A stretch of 64,000 nucleotides of DNA from Chloroflexota bacterium (GCA_016234495.1 JACRBI010000038.1:1-64000), one strand, 5' to 3'; shown: positions 10,810 to 20,187, counted from the stretch's first letter. A program made the numbers and translations. Notes: generated by a model from the letters alone, not told the origin.

Positions 10810-11997
10810 ATGACATTACGAGACGCTGTAATTGTTTCCGCCGTACGAACACCCGTAGGAAAAGCCAAACGCGGAGGACTTGCCACGGTTCGCCCAGACG
10901 AGATGGCTGCTGCCACAATCCAGGAATTGCTCAAGCGGACGCCGAATCTCGACCCTGCCGAAGTTGAGGATGTGGTCTTTGGCTGCGCCTTCCCCGAAGG
11001 CGAGCAGGGCATGAACATCGCGCGCATGATCGCGCTGCGTGCCGGCTTGCCGGACACCGTCCCAGCCGAAACCATCAACCGCTATTGTTCCTCCGGCGTG
11101 CAGTCGATTGCGCATGTGGCACACGCCATCAAATCAGGTGACATTGAAATCGGTATTGCAGGCGGAGTCGAATCGATGAGCATGGTGCCGATGATGGGTT
11201 ACAAGTTTTCGCCCAACCCGCACTTTGCGATGGACTTGCCGCACTACTACACCAACATGGGACTCACAGCCGAGAATGTTTCCGTCAAGTACGGAATCAG
11301 CCGCGAGGATCAGGATGCGTTTTCGTTCAAGAGTCATCAGAAAGCCGCCAGGGCTGTGAACTCCGGTCTCTTTGACCCGGAACTGGTTCCAATCGATGTT
11401 GAGTTGACGGAACTCGACACCAACGAAAAGCAAGTGAAGAGGAACTTCACAGTGAAGCGGGATGAAGGACCGCGCGCAGATACGACAATGGAAGCGCTTG
11501 CCAAGTTGAAGCCAGCCTTCAAGGAAGGCGGAACGGTCACAGCCGGCAACTCCTCGCAGATGTCTGACGGAGCGTCGGTTGTGATGGTCATGTCTGCGGA
11601 TCGTGCCGCACAATTGGGCTTGGAGCCGCTTGCGAGATTCGTCTCCTTCGCTGTGGGCGGAGTCCCGCCGGAGTTGATGGGCGTCGGGCCGATTGCGGCC
11701 ATCCCCAAGGCGCTGAAAGTGGCAGGGTTGTCCCTAAACGATATTGACCTGATAGAATTGAACGAAGCCTTCGCCGCGCAAGGATTGGCCGTGATGCGCA
11801 CGCTGGAAATTGACGAGAACAAGGTCAACGTCAATGGCGGTGCGATTGCCCTCGGTCATCCGCTTGGATGCACCGGCTCTAAATTGACCACGCAGCTCAT
11901 CTATGAAATGGGTCGCCGCAAATCCAAATATGGAATGGTGACCATGTGCATCGGCGGGGGCATGGGCGCAGCTGCGGTCTTTGAGAATCTACAATAA
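10810..11997 (+). CDS. fadA: acetyl-CoA C-acyltransferase (thiolase)
   Basis: The 395-aa product is of normal length for a degradative thiolase. The active-site Cys93 lies in RYCSSGVQSIAH, GGAIALGHPLGCTGSKL carries the catalytic His, and MCIGGGMGAAAVFE carries the second active Cys. It cleaves 3-ketoacyl-CoA to acetyl-CoA and a shortened acyl-CoA, the last step of the cycle begun by the upstream genes. The start follows a TAAGGAG ribosome site. Confidence 0.92.
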   Translation: MTLRDAVIVSAVRTPVGKAKRGGLATVRPDEMAAATIQELLKRTPNLDPAEVEDVVFGCAFPEGEQGMNIARMIALRAGLPDTVPAETINRYCSSGVQSIAHVAHAIKSGDIEIGIAGGVESMSMVPMMGYKFSPNPHFAMDLPHYYTNMGLTAENVSVKYGISREDQDAFSFKSHQKAARAVNSGLFDPELVPIDVELTELDTNEKQVKRNFTVKRDEGPRADTTMEALAKLKPAFKEGGTVTAGNSSQMSDGASVVMVMSADRAAQLGLEPLARFVSFAVGGVPPELMGVGPIAAIPKALKVAGLSLNDIDLIELNEAFAAQGLAVMRTLEIDENKVNVNGGAIALGHPLGCTGSKLTTQLIYEMGRRKSKYGMVTMCIGGGMGAAAVFENLQ

Positions 11998-12006
11998 AAT
12001 CGTTTA

Positions 12007-12070
12007 CAGGTTGGAAGGTCGTCAAGTTGAAACGCAACCTTCCAACATTCAAACTTTTCAACTTTCAAAC
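12007..12070. repeat. AACCTTCCAAC-type intergenic repeat
   Basis: GGTTGGAAGGT and AACCTTCCAAC form an inverted pair, followed by the degenerate run CATTCAAACTTTTCAACTTTC. It fills the fadA-SCP2 gap and ends before the ribosome site of the SCP2 gene. It belongs to the same family as 5988-6061. Confidence 0.6.
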
Positions 12071-12082
12071 CTAGGAGAAACA

Positions 12083-12409
12083 ATGGCTCTCACAATCGAA
12101 ACCCTCATGTCCAAAATGCCCGGCGCATTCCTCCCCGAAAAAGCGACCGGACTCGATGCCACCATCCAGTTCAAATTCACAGGTGCAGAAGCGGGCGAAT
12201 GGTACGCGACCATCAAGGATGGGAAAGTCACTGTTGAAAAGGGAACCTTTGCCACCCCAAAGATGACTCTTACCGCTGACTCTGGCGATTATGTCAAAAT
12301 TTTCACCGGTGAAATCGACGGGATGCAGGCCTTCATGCAGGGTAAACTTAAACTCGCCGGCGATTTGAATCTCGCGATGAAATTGACGCAGATGTTCAAG
12401 ATCAAGTAA
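12083..12409 (+). CDS. SCP2 sterol-binding domain protein
   Basis: The 108-aa product is a single SCP2 domain: IQFKFTGAEAGEWYATIKDG, PKMTLTADSGDYVKIFTGE, and AFMQGKLKLAGDLNLAMKL, which is the classic end of this fold. It has no catalytic residues; family members bind acyl-CoA or other lipids in a hydrophobic tunnel. As the last gene of the beta-oxidation operon it may carry acyl-CoA substrates. The ATG at 12083 after TAGGAGAAA is preferred; upstream in-frame codons are read from the repeat. Confidence 0.88.
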   Translation: MALTIETLMSKMPGAFLPEKATGLDATIQFKFTGAEAGEWYATIKDGKVTVEKGTFATPKMTLTADSGDYVKIFTGEIDGMQAFMQGKLKLAGDLNLAMKLTQMFKIK

Positions 12410-12447
12410 TGTCATTGCGAGCCGTGAAGCGGCGAAGCAATCTCGTC
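12410..12447. repeat. CATTGCGAG/GAAGCAATCTC repeat
   Basis: The unit TGTCATTGCGAG..GCGAAGCAATCTC is a palindromic repeat also present at 22342-22436, 25995-26072 (inside a helicase gene) and 36306-36343. It begins one base after the stop codon of the SCP2 gene. Confidence 0.7.
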
Positions 12448-12453
12448 ACCATA

Positions 12454-12489
12454 AAAACGGGACAGGCTTTTTAGGGCTTGTCCCGTTTT
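12454..12489. terminator. bidirectional intrinsic terminator
   Basis: AAAACGGGACA (12454-12464) and TGTCCCGTTTT (12479-12489) form an 11-bp stem with A- and T-runs at both ends. It separates the rightward beta-oxidation operon from the leftward gene at 12520. Confidence 0.85.
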
Positions 12490-12519
12490 AGTAATTCTAT
12501 TTTTAGTTTCTTTGGCTCA

Positions 12520-12909
12520 TCATATTGGGTATTCACCACTGCGTTTCGCTTCTTGGGGTGGAGGAACGATGCAAAGATCAAGACGCTTAATAAATTCACC
12601 ATCAACTTTGACGAATACTAAACCAACAAGGTTAGACTTATCGGCTTGAGCAAGTATTACACAGGGTTGATTTTCTCGATACGCCATTACGGTTCCCATT
12701 TCCGCAAATGCTGTAGCTTTTGCTTGTTGAATCGCTCTGAGTTTTGGGTAGATGTAATCAAGAAATTCCTTTTTTGATTTTAGCGGTACGAGTACCATTT
12801 GCGACTCATAGATAAAATCATCAGCAAGTAAAGGCTCAAAACACTCCACGTTTAATGTGTTCATCATTTTGGCGTACGCACGTAAAGCAGATTCCTCGTC
12901 TAGTGACAT
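12520..12909 (-). CDS. SnoaL/NTF2-like fold protein, function unknown
   Basis: The 129-aa product (MSLDEESALRAYAKMMNTLN, then FEPLLADDFIYESQ and EFLDYIYPKLRAI) has the layout of NTF2/SnoaL-like proteins: an N-terminal helix, a short loop with Asp and Glu residues, and a beta-sheet. No catalytic residue can be assigned. It lies 31 bp downstream of asnS on the same strand and may be co-transcribed with it. The ATG is preceded by AGAGGAA. Confidence 0.6.
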   Translation of the reverse strand: MSLDEESALRAYAKMMNTLNVECFEPLLADDFIYESQMVLVPLKSKKEFLDYIYPKLRAIQQAKATAFAEMGTVMAYRENQPCVILAQADKSNLVGLVFVKVDGEFIKRLDLCIVPPPQEAKRSGEYPI

Positions 12910-12940
12910 GGTTATTCCTCTTTTGGTTCAGTTCTTTTCT

Positions 12941-14284
12941 TTACGGATACACTCTCTTGATCGTTCTTGGGAACGCAATCGCCTCTCGCACGTGCTCGAT
13001 GCCGCACATCCATGCGGTGACACGCTCCGTGCCCATGCCGAAGCCGGAGTGGGGGACAGAGCCATACTTTCGCAGGTCAAGATACCACTTGAAGGCATCC
13101 TCTGGTAAACCTTCCTTGTGGATTCTCGCCAGCAGGTTTTCGTGGCTGCTCATGCGTTCGGAGCCGCCGCAGATTTCGCCGTAGCCTTCGGGTGCGAGCA
13201 AATCCACACTCTTGCAGACTTCCGGTCGCCCCGGCCATGGTTCCATGTAAAAGGCTTTGACCGCGCTCGGGTAGCCGTAGACAAAGACCGGCTTGTCGAA
13301 TTGCTGCGTGATGGCTGTCTCATGCGGAGCGCCGAAATCAATGCCCCAATCGAATTTGAGTAATTCCTTCTTTTCGGGGTCGGTTTCTTTTTCGTACAAG
13401 TCCTGCAGCATTTTTGCGGCATCGTCATAGGAAATGCGCGGGAAGGGGGCTTTGATATTTTCCAGTTTGGAAAGATCACGCCCGAGGAATTTCAACTCCG
13501 GTTCACGGTCACGCAAGACGCGCTGGACGATGTGCGTGATCATCTGCTCTTCGACTTCCATCAGCCCGTCGAGGTCGCAGAAAGCGATCTCAGGTTCGAG
13601 CATCCAGAACTCGGTCAGGTGGCGGCGCGTCTTGGACTTCTCCGCGCGGAAGGTGGGACCGAAGCAATAGACTTTTCCAAAGGCGAAGATGTTCGCCTCG
13701 TTGTACAGTTGACCTGTCTGCGCGAGATAGGCTTTACCTTCGTCAAAGTATTCCGTCTCGAAGAGAGTCGTCGTACCTTCGGCGGCGGCTGGAGTGAGGA
13801 TGGGCGTGTCCATCGCAGTGAAGCCGTTTGTGTCGAGCCATTCGCGGGTGGCGGCCATGACCGTGGCGCGCACGCGCAAGATCGCCCATTGACTTTGCAT
13901 CCGAATCCACAGGTGGCGGTTATCCAGCGCGAAATCCACGCCGTGATCTTTAAGCGACATGGGATAGTCGAGTTCGGCGGTCTGTACGACCTGCAAATCC
14001 TTGATGCCTACTTCGTATCCGCCGGGGATGCCGGGTGCGCGTTTGTCCTCGCGGACGGAGCCGGTGATGATGACAGACGACTCCTGCGGCAGATGGGAGA
14101 TTTGCTCGAAGAGTTCGGGACTCAGGTCGCCTTTGAATGCGACACATTGAATAAAGCCTGTCCCATCGCGCACGAGCAAAAACGACAGTTTGCCCTTGTC
14201 TGTGCGGTTGTAGACCCAGCCTTTGAGGGTTACTTCCTGCCCAACGTATTTTGAAATTTGTGTAACGCTGACGTGTTCAGCCAT
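12941..14284 (-). CDS. asnS: asparaginyl-tRNA synthetase
   Basis: The 447-aa product begins with an OB-fold anticodon domain ([20 protein letters not shown]) followed by a class II core: motif 2 [20 protein letters not shown] and motif 3 near the end, [13 protein letters not shown]. The ending [10 protein letters not shown] is typical of AsnRS, and the length fits. It charges tRNA-Asn with Asn in the cytoplasm. I start at the ATG at 14284 with AAAGGA upstream; a longer frame adds 45 residues unrelated to the family. Since aspS and gatCAB are also in this window, the cell may have two routes to Asn-tRNA. Confidence 0.92.
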   Translation of the reverse strand: MAEHVSVTQISKYVGQEVTLKGWVYNRTDKGKLSFLLVRDGTGFIQCVAFKGDLSPELFEQISHLPQESSVIITGSVREDKRAPGIPGGYEVGIKDLQVVQTAELDYPMSLKDHGVDFALDNRHLWIRMQSQWAILRVRATVMAATREWLDTNGFTAMDTPILTPAAAEGTTTLFETEYFDEGKAYLAQTGQLYNEANIFAFGKVYCFGPTFRAEKSKTRRHLTEFWMLEPEIAFCDLDGLMEVEEQMITHIVQRVLRDREPELKFLGRDLSKLENIKAPFPRISYDDAAKMLQDLYEKETDPEKKELLKFDWGIDFGAPHETAITQQFDKPVFVYGYPSAVKAFYMEPWPGRPEVCKSVDLLAPEGYGEICGGSERMSSHENLLARIHKEGLPEDAFKWYLDLRKYGSVPHSGFGMGTERVTAWMCGIEHVREAIAFPRTIKRVYP

Positions 14285-14315
14285 GGATGAAATCCTTTGA
14301 AAGTTGATTGCGCCA

Positions 14316-14324
14316 ATTATAGCA
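14316..14324 (-). promoter_or_regulatory. extended -10 promoter element of asnS
   Basis: On the minus strand TGCTATAAT lies 31 bp before the asnS start codon. No good -35 hexamer is seen, as expected for extended -10 promoters. The same TGCTATAAT sequence precedes the aspS leader and the DinB gene, which supports its use here. Confidence 0.6.
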
Positions 14325-14447
14325 GAGACACCTCGCCCAGTTTCCATTTGGCGCATTGGAATTTGCGGATGGAATCGCCTTCTCGAAGGCGGTGAGGCCA
14401 GTGTATACTTTTGATACAACAGTCAACATATAGAGATAGGAGCCAGG

Positions 14448-15068
14448 ATGACCAAACCGGAAGAAGCTGTCATTATCAACTCGCTTGTGCGGCAGGCATT
14501 GACCTCCATGCAGGAGGTGATGGGGGAAAATGGCTTGAACGCTGTCTTGAAATCCTGCGGACTTGAAAAGTTCGTGGGAAACCTCCCCCCGAACGACCTT
14601 AACCCGTCCATCAAGGCTTCGCAGTACTCGCAACTAAATCAGGCCATAGAGGATTTTTACGGGCGCGGTGGCAGGGGCATGTTGCAGCGCGTTGGCAGGG
14701 CTTCCTTCCAGTATGGTGTGCGCGAGCAGGCTGCGTTGCTGGGAATCGCCGGTGTTGCGCTCAAGTTGATGCCCGAAAAACAACGAATCAAGTTCATTCT
14801 GAATGGCATGGCCGATGCGCTCAAGAAGAGCAACTCACAGGTCAAGGCATGGCTGGATGAAAGCGATGGCAAACTTGCTTTTGTAGATGCCACCTGCGGC
14901 GTTTGCAACTCCCGCCACAGTGACCGTCCCATCTGCTACCTTTACATCGGTTCCGTTTCCGAGGCTGTGAAATGGGCAACTGGAAAAGACTATGAAGTTA
15001 CCGAAACTCACTGCACTGCCAGGGGCGATGAATATTGCAGGTTTGAAGTCGGGAATGTAAAAGGATAA
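14448..15068 (+). CDS. V4R (4-vinyl reductase-type) domain protein
   Basis: The 206-aa product has a C-terminal V4R domain, a small-ligand-binding fold: FVDATCGVCNSRHSDRPICY, then GKDYEVTETHCTARGDEYCR. The cysteine-rich pattern suggests metal binding. The N-terminal half is helical and unassigned. Family members act as sensors or accessory proteins in hydrocarbon metabolism and bacteriochlorophyll synthesis; the role here is unknown. It is divergent from asnS, and the ATG has an AGGAGCCAGG ribosome site. Confidence 0.75.
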   Translation: MTKPEEAVIINSLVRQALTSMQEVMGENGLNAVLKSCGLEKFVGNLPPNDLNPSIKASQYSQLNQAIEDFYGRGGRGMLQRVGRASFQYGVREQAALLGIAGVALKLMPEKQRIKFILNGMADALKKSNSQVKAWLDESDGKLAFVDATCGVCNSRHSDRPICYLYIGSVSEAVKWATGKDYEVTETHCTARGDEYCRFEVGNVKG

Positions 15069-15083
15069 GTACTGAGCTAATAT

Positions 15084-15440
15084 TTATTTCATCAATGGTG
15101 TCATGCGGATTCTGGTATCTTCAACAACTGAAAAATGCCCAGCCCAACCGCTTTGACTGGCAAGTGCCTGCACGGCAACTTGGGCGATGTATTGCGGCGA
15201 GATCGGAGTAATGCGAAATAATATCACCCCGCTCTGCGCTGGAAGCTTGGAGCGAAATGCCAATTCCCCGAAATCTTTGTCAAACGTAATAACAATGCGA
15301 TTTTCTTCCTGTGCGCGGTGGAGAACTTTGTCATCGGATATGCCGCGTGAGTCTTCGCGAATCCATGCAACGTCGTGACCGTCAGTACGCAAGGCTTCCA
15401 CAGCATCCAGTGGAAAATTTTCATTTGCGAGCAGGCGCAT
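15084..15440 (-). CDS. DUF5615 PIN-like protein (putative toxin)
   Basis: The 118-aa product starts MRLLANENFPLDAVEALR and contains VLHRAQEENRIVITFDKDFG, the usual acidic residues of the DUF5615/Mut7-C PIN-like fold, a predicted ribonuclease. The ATG lies 2 bp after the stop of the DUF433 gene, so translation is coupled. DUF433-DUF5615 pairs are common and are regarded as likely toxin-antitoxin modules; activity has not been shown here. Confidence 0.8.
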   Translation of the reverse strand: MRLLANENFPLDAVEALRTDGHDVAWIREDSRGISDDKVLHRAQEENRIVITFDKDFGELAFRSKLPAQSGVILFRITPISPQYIAQVAVQALASQSGWAGHFSVVEDTRIRMTPLMK

Positions 15441-15442
15441 GG

Positions 15443-15682
15443 TCAAGCCTGTGAAAGTTCGAAGGGATAGATTTTCTCAGCCTTGAGAAGATTTGTTGCA
15501 TACGTTAGGCAGGCTGAAATATCTTCATGAGTGATGCCGGGGTAATTCCGCAGAATTTCGCTTTCAGCCCAGCCTTGCGCCAGCAGTTCCACGATAAACT
15601 CAACAGCCAACCTTGTCCCTTTAATGACAGGCTTACCGACGAGGATTTTAGGGTCAACAATAATGCGTTCTTTCCAGTCCAT
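15443..15682 (-). CDS. DUF433 domain protein (putative antitoxin)
   Basis: The 79-aa product carries the DUF433 signature RIIVDPKILVGKPVIKGTRL followed by VEFIVELLAQGWAESEILRN and YPGITHEDISACL. Members have a winged-helix-like fold and usually precede a DUF5615 gene, as here. The start at 15682 has an AAAGGAGTT ribosome site; longer upstream frames overlap gatB and are rejected. It lies 47 bp downstream of gatB. Confidence 0.82.
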   Translation of the reverse strand: MDWKERIIVDPKILVGKPVIKGTRLAVEFIVELLAQGWAESEILRNYPGITHEDISACLTYATNLLKAEKIYPFELSQA

Positions 15683-15729
15683 GTTTAACTCCTTTTGGAA
15701 AAGGCAACTGCCTGATTGTAGCACGGAGA

Positions 15730-17175
15730 TTATTTCCTTCGCTCTTCCAATCCCTTCAACATCAATTCCTTCGCCACGTTCGGGTCTGCCTTGCCTTTGG
15801 TGGCGCGGGCCACCTGTCCCATGAGCCATTGGAACAGCGTCTCTTTGCCTGCAAGGTATTGTTCCACTTCTTTGGGGTTGTTGTTCAAAATCTTATCGAC
15901 GGTTTCTTGAATGAATCCCGTATCGGAAACTTGCGCGAGATTTTTATCCTTGACGATTTGGGCCGGGTCGCCGCCATGCTCGAACAATTCACGTAGCACA
16001 ACCTTCCCTGCGTTGCCGCTGATCACCTTGTCATTGACCATGTCCACCAATTTCGCAAAGGTTTCTGGTGAAATGGGTGCATCTTCAATTTCAGTATTCG
16101 AGTCGTTGAGCAGGCGCATGAACTCGCCCGCGATCCATGAATGAACTGTCTTGGCAGGACTCTTTGATTTCGCAACCACACTCTCGAAGTAGTTAGCGAG
16201 AGTCCGCTCGGAGGTGAGGAAACGCGCCTCGGACGGAGTCAGGCCAAAGTCCGAAATGAAGCGGGTGGTTTTTGCTTCCGGCAGTTCGGGCAATTGACTC
16301 CGAATCGACTCGATCCACGCATCCGATAATTGCAGCGGAGGAAGGTCAGGCTCAGGGAAGTAACGATAATCGTGCGCTTCTTCCTTCGACCGTTGGCTGG
16401 TCGTCACACCGCGAGCATCATCCCAGCCGAGAGTTTCTTGAATGACTGTGCTGCCCGCTTCGTAAATTTGAATCTGGCGTTCGATCTCATATTGCGAAGC
16501 ACGAACGAGCGCGCGAAAACTATTTAGATTTTTTATTTCTGTGCGTGTGCGAAATTCATCACTGCCAACAGGACGCACAGAAATATTCGCCTCAAAACGC
16601 AGCACACCTTTTTCCATGTCGCCGGAGTTGACGCGGAGGTAACGCAAAATGGCTCGGACTTTCGTGGCGTAATCGAGCGCGGCTTCGACGGTGCGGATAT
16701 CAGGCTCGGAGACGATCTCGAGCAGGGGGACGCCTGCTCGATTGAAATCGACCAGCGCATAATTTTTTTCGTGGGTGAGCTTCGCCGTATCTTCTTCCAT
16801 GTGAACGCGGCGAACTCTCACCCGAAGTTGATTTTCTGAATCTGCCAAAACATCCAGCCAGCCTTTTTCGGCAATCGGCAAATCGTATTGGGAAATTTGA
16901 TAACCCTTGGGCAGGTCGGGGTAGTAATAATTTTTGCGCGCAAAGGTGTTATGCTTGTTGACGGAGCAGTTCAAAGCGAGACCGACCAGCGCGGCGAGTT
17001 CGGTCATCTTTTTATTGACGACCGGCATGGCGCCCGGCAATCCTGTGCAGATGGGGCAGATGTTGCTATTCGGCTCAGGCGCGGAGCCATAGTCTGCTGA
17101 GCAGCTGCAAAACATTTTGGAGTTGGTGAGCATTTCGCTGTGAATTTCAAGTCCGATTACAGGTTCGTATTTCAT
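15730..17175 (-). CDS. gatB: Asp-tRNA(Asn)/Glu-tRNA(Gln) amidotransferase subunit B
   Basis: The 481-aa product is a full GatB: YEPVIGLEIHSEMLTNSKMF at the N-terminus, the zinc-type cysteines in FCSCSADYG and NICPICTGLPGAMP, and FARKNYYYPDLPKGYQISQY. The C-terminal YqeY-like tail (from about residue 330) is present. GatB holds the kinase and tRNA-binding part of the GatCAB complex, which amidates Asp-tRNA-Asn and Glu-tRNA-Gln. It is separated from gatC and gatA, which follow aspS in this window. Confidence 0.95.
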   Translation of the reverse strand: MKYEPVIGLEIHSEMLTNSKMFCSCSADYGSAPEPNSNICPICTGLPGAMPVVNKKMTELAALVGLALNCSVNKHNTFARKNYYYPDLPKGYQISQYDLPIAEKGWLDVLADSENQLRVRVRRVHMEEDTAKLTHEKNYALVDFNRAGVPLLEIVSEPDIRTVEAALDYATKVRAILRYLRVNSGDMEKGVLRFEANISVRPVGSDEFRTRTEIKNLNSFRALVRASQYEIERQIQIYEAGSTVIQETLGWDDARGVTTSQRSKEEAHDYRYFPEPDLPPLQLSDAWIESIRSQLPELPEAKTTRFISDFGLTPSEARFLTSERTLANYFESVVAKSKSPAKTVHSWIAGEFMRLLNDSNTEIEDAPISPETFAKLVDMVNDKVISGNAGKVVLRELFEHGGDPAQIVKDKNLAQVSDTGFIQETVDKILNNNPKEVEQYLAGKETLFQWLMGQVARATKGKADPNVAKELMLKGLEERRK

Positions 17176-17193
17176 AGTTAGTTGGTCTCGCTG

Positions 17194-17223
17194 TTGATTA
17201 GTTGAAAGTCCGTTTGCTATAAT
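17194..17223 (+). promoter_or_regulatory. promoter of the DinB gene
   Basis: TTGATT (17194-17199), an 18-bp spacer and TATAAT (17218-17223), with an extended TGC before the -10. The DinB gene starts 30 bp downstream. Confidence 0.65.
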
Positions 17224-17253
17224 GCAATTACTTCGTAAAAAGGAGCCTTACTA

Positions 17254-17748
17254 ATGAATGCAAATGCCTTTCGCCATTTCTATAACTATCACTTCGCCGA
17301 AAATCGCAAGGTCTGGGAGCATGTCGCTTCGTTGACCTTTGAGCAGTTTACCCAGAAAGTGGATTACTCTCGCGGCTCGGTTCGGGAGCAGGTCGTTCAT
17401 CTTTTCGATGCGGAAGAAATGTGGTTCAGCGAATTGCGCGGTGTCGAACCATCCGCGCCGCTTCCTGAAACTGTTGATATTGATGACCGAGACGCTATTC
17501 GCACATTCCTGGATAAGGCGGAAAAAAACTCCCGTGCCTATCTTGCCGAATTGCAAGATGACATGTTGTTTTCCAAACCGATCAAGGAGCCTGAAGAAGA
17601 TCAAGTCCTCTTTGCCTGGCAGGTGCTTTTGCATGTTGCCAATCATGCCACCGATCATCGCGCTCAACTGTTGCGTGTCTTGCATGATCTGGGCGTAGAT
17701 ACGAAATCTCAAGATTACATTTTTTACGTATACGAGAACCCTGTCTAG
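17254..17748 (+). CDS. DinB family protein
   Basis: The 164-aa product is a four-helix DinB/YfiT-type domain. Candidate metal-binding histidines lie in REQVVHLFDAEEMWF and in HVANHATDHRAQLLRVL, the normal positions. The family includes thiol transferases and many uncharacterised stress proteins. It has its own promoter and an AAAAGGAG ribosome site and is convergent with the transporter gene, 9 bp apart. Confidence 0.82.
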   Translation: MNANAFRHFYNYHFAENRKVWEHVASLTFEQFTQKVDYSRGSVREQVVHLFDAEEMWFSELRGVEPSAPLPETVDIDDRDAIRTFLDKAEKNSRAYLAELQDDMLFSKPIKEPEEDQVLFAWQVLLHVANHATDHRAQLLRVLHDLGVDTKSQDYIFYVYENPV

Positions 17749-17757
17749 TTTGGTTTT

Positions 17758-18627
17758 CTAGATTCCTGTAACAACGATACCAATAATTGCTGTTGCAATT
17801 CCAAGTCCTTGCGGCTTGGTGATTTTTTCTTTAAGAAAAACGACCGCCAATGCTATGGTCACTATCGACAAAGCGGAGGCGATGGGAGTGATCAAGATCG
17901 CATCGCCGATGGTCAACCCGTAATTGACAACAGCAACCGCGCCTGCTTCAACCATGCCCATGACGAAGATGACGGATATGGTCCTTCCAGCGCTGCCTGT
18001 CAGACCCATCCCGCGTTTGGAAAGGATGGAAAAAAGGAGCATAAAAACAACGATGCCCAACTTGATCAACGCCGTGCTGACCAGCCACCCGACCTCTTCG
18101 ACGATGATCTCGCTGACATTCCAATAAATACCGAAGAAAAAGGCTCCCGCAATGGCTTCCTTGACCCCTGAAGAAAGTTGAAACCTTCGCTGTTGGATCT
18201 CGCTCCAGTGCAGGGAGGCGAGAGTCACGCCAGCAAGGATCATCAGGACGCCGACGGTTTGGAGGGTTGACAGGCGTTGTCCCATGAAGGCGAAGGCGAA
18301 CAGCATGGTGAACACTGCCCACAAGTTCATGGTTGCGGCAACAATGGACATATTGCCGATTTCAAAGCCTTTGAAGAAGAACAAATAGCCAGCCGAGTAA
18401 AGAAGCGCAGCAACCGGAAACAAAAGCATGACGCCTGATGGGATTTCCATGCTTGGGGCAATTAGAAAGCCAAGTAAAAGAATGGATATCAGCCCGGCCA
18501 ACTGTGACCAGAAAAACGATTTGTAAGGTCCGATCTGTTTGGCGAATACGCCGCCCAGAAAATCATAAAGTCCCCAGCCGAGCATACCTGCTAATCCAGA
18601 GAGGATGCTGAGGAGGGTGGTGCTCAT
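17758..18627 (-). CDS. EamA/DMT family transporter
   Basis: The 289-aa product consists of about ten hydrophobic helices in two similar halves, as in EamA-type drug/metabolite transporters. A typical segment is GMLGWGLYDFLGGVFAKQIG, and the final helix pair follows VVFLKEKITKPQGLGI. It overlaps the end of gatA by 4 bp (ATGA), so it belongs to the aspS-gatC-gatA operon. The substrate is unknown; amino acid export is possible for this family but not shown. Confidence 0.82.
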   Translation of the reverse strand: MSTTLLSILSGLAGMLGWGLYDFLGGVFAKQIGPYKSFFWSQLAGLISILLLGFLIAPSMEIPSGVMLLFPVAALLYSAGYLFFFKGFEIGNMSIVAATMNLWAVFTMLFAFAFMGQRLSTLQTVGVLMILAGVTLASLHWSEIQQRRFQLSSGVKEAIAGAFFFGIYWNVSEIIVEEVGWLVSTALIKLGIVVFMLLFSILSKRGMGLTGSAGRTISVIFVMGMVEAGAVAVVNYGLTIGDAILITPIASALSIVTIALAVVFLKEKITKPQGLGIATAIIGIVVTGI

Positions 18628-20084
18628 AAATTGGGGAACTGCTTATGCCAATCGGTCACTTGCTGATAGGCGTAAGCGACTTGGAATAAGGTTTGTTCAT
18701 CCAGATGTTTGCCGATGAGTTGCATACCGACGGGCATGTCGTTGGAGAAACCTGCGGGAAGTGCTAATGCGGGGACGCCAGCGGGGTTGGTCGCGACAAC
18801 ATAAATATCCGAGAGGTACATTTCGAGCGGGTCGCTGATTTTTTCGCCGAGTTTGAAGGCGGTGGTGGGACAGGTCGGGGCGAGGAGAATGTCAACTTTG
18901 GAAAAAGCAGTTTCAAAGTCCCGACGAAGAAGCGTGCGCACTTTTTGTGCTTTCAAGTAATACGCGTCGTAATATCCAGCCGAGAGGGCGTACGCACCAA
19001 GCATGATCCTGCGCTTGACCTCATCCCCGAAGCCTTCGTGGCGAGTCTTGAGATAGATGTCGATGACATCCTTCGCGCCGTCCGAAACGGAGAGACCGAA
19101 GCGCGTGCCGTCCATGCGGGCGAGGTTGGCGCTGGCTTCAGCGAAGAGCAAGAGATAGTAAACGGGCAAGCCGTATTTGGTGTGGGGGAGCGAGACTTCG
19201 TGAATCTCCATGCCGAGTTTTTCGTAGGTGCGAATCGCTTCTTGCATGGCGGACTCAACACCCGCTTCCATGCCTGCCACGAAATATTCTTTCGGAATGC
19301 CGAGTTTCATTCCCTTGACGGACTTGTTGATGCTCGCGGTGTAGTTGGGGACAGGCGAGTTGTAAGTGGTGCTGTCGTGCGGGTCGTGACCTGCGATGTG
19401 TTCGAGGACTGTTGCGCAATCGTAGGCGTCGCGAGTCATGGGACCGATGCAATCGAAAGACGATGCGAGCGCGATAAGACCGTAACGAGAAACACGTCCA
19501 TAGGTTGGCTTGATGCCAGTGACGTTAGTGAAGCCCGCGGGCATGCGCACCGATCCACCTGTGTCTTCACCAATTGAGAAAGAGCATAGACTCGCCGACA
19601 TGCTCGCCGCCGCGCCACCGCTCGAGCCACCAGGGACACGTTCCAAATCCCACGGGTTGTGAGTGTTGAAGAGCGCGGAGTTCTCGCAAGAAGAACCCAT
19701 GCCGAACTCGTCCATGTTGGTCTTGCCGACAAGGACCGCGCCAGAGTCTGCGAGTTTGTTGGTGACGGTGGCGTTGTACTGCGGGACGTAGTTTTCGAGA
19801 ATCTTCGACGAACAAGTAGTGCGGACATCCCGCGTGGAGATGCAGTCCTTCATCGAGAAGGGGATGCCTGTGAGGGGAGTCACGTTCTCGCCTTTGGCAA
19901 TGCGCTCATCGGCTTGACGCGCTTGTTCGATGGCGAGTTCTTCGGACACAGTGACGTACGATTTTATTTTCGGGTCAATGTCGCGGATGCGTTGAAGAGT
20001 CGCCTGAGTCAGTTCAACGGAGGAGAGTTGTTTGGTAATTAGTAATTGGTGAATTTCTTGAATGGTTAAGTTGGTTGGTTGCAT
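18624..20084 (-). CDS. gatA: Asp-tRNA(Asn)/Glu-tRNA(Gln) amidotransferase subunit A
   Basis: The 486-aa product is a full-length amidase-signature protein. The catalytic Ser-Ser-Lys system is visible in PFSMKDCI (Lys) and VPGGSSGGAAASMSA (serines). GatA releases ammonia from glutamine for the amidation reaction. The gene follows gatC by 103 bp, a gap filled by a repeat, and it overlaps the downstream transporter gene by 4 bp. Confidence 0.95.
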   Translation of the reverse strand: MQPTNLTIQEIHQLLITKQLSSVELTQATLQRIRDIDPKIKSYVTVSEELAIEQARQADERIAKGENVTPLTGIPFSMKDCISTRDVRTTCSSKILENYVPQYNATVTNKLADSGAVLVGKTNMDEFGMGSSCENSALFNTHNPWDLERVPGGSSGGAAASMSASLCSFSIGEDTGGSVRMPAGFTNVTGIKPTYGRVSRYGLIALASSFDCIGPMTRDAYDCATVLEHIAGHDPHDSTTYNSPVPNYTASINKSVKGMKLGIPKEYFVAGMEAGVESAMQEAIRTYEKLGMEIHEVSLPHTKYGLPVYYLLLFAEASANLARMDGTRFGLSVSDGAKDVIDIYLKTRHEGFGDEVKRRIMLGAYALSAGYYDAYYLKAQKVRTLLRRDFETAFSKVDILLAPTCPTTAFKLGEKISDPLEMYLSDIYVVATNPAGVPALALPAGFSNDMPVGMQLIGKHLDEQTLFQVAYAYQQVTDWHKQFPNL

Positions 20085-20120
20085 GGTTTGATAGTTTCTT
20101 AATCGAGACTAAAAGGAAAA

Positions 20121-20178
20121 CCACTGAGACACGGAGTCACGGAGTTTTTAAATTCTCAGTGTCTCGGTGTCTCCGTGG
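20121..20178. repeat. CCACTGAGACACGG palindromic repeat
   Basis: CCACTGAGACACGGAG (20121-20136) and CTCGGTGTCTCCGTGG (20163-20178) are arms of an imperfect palindrome. A second copy lies at 58453-58519 inside a transposon-like element. It occupies the gatC-gatA gap. Confidence 0.75.
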
Positions 20179-20187
20179 TTCAAGGTT

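Noticed and set aside
13532-14254. 240-codon plus-strand frame opposite asnS
   Set aside because: It is antisense to asnS and shows no domain or ribosome site.
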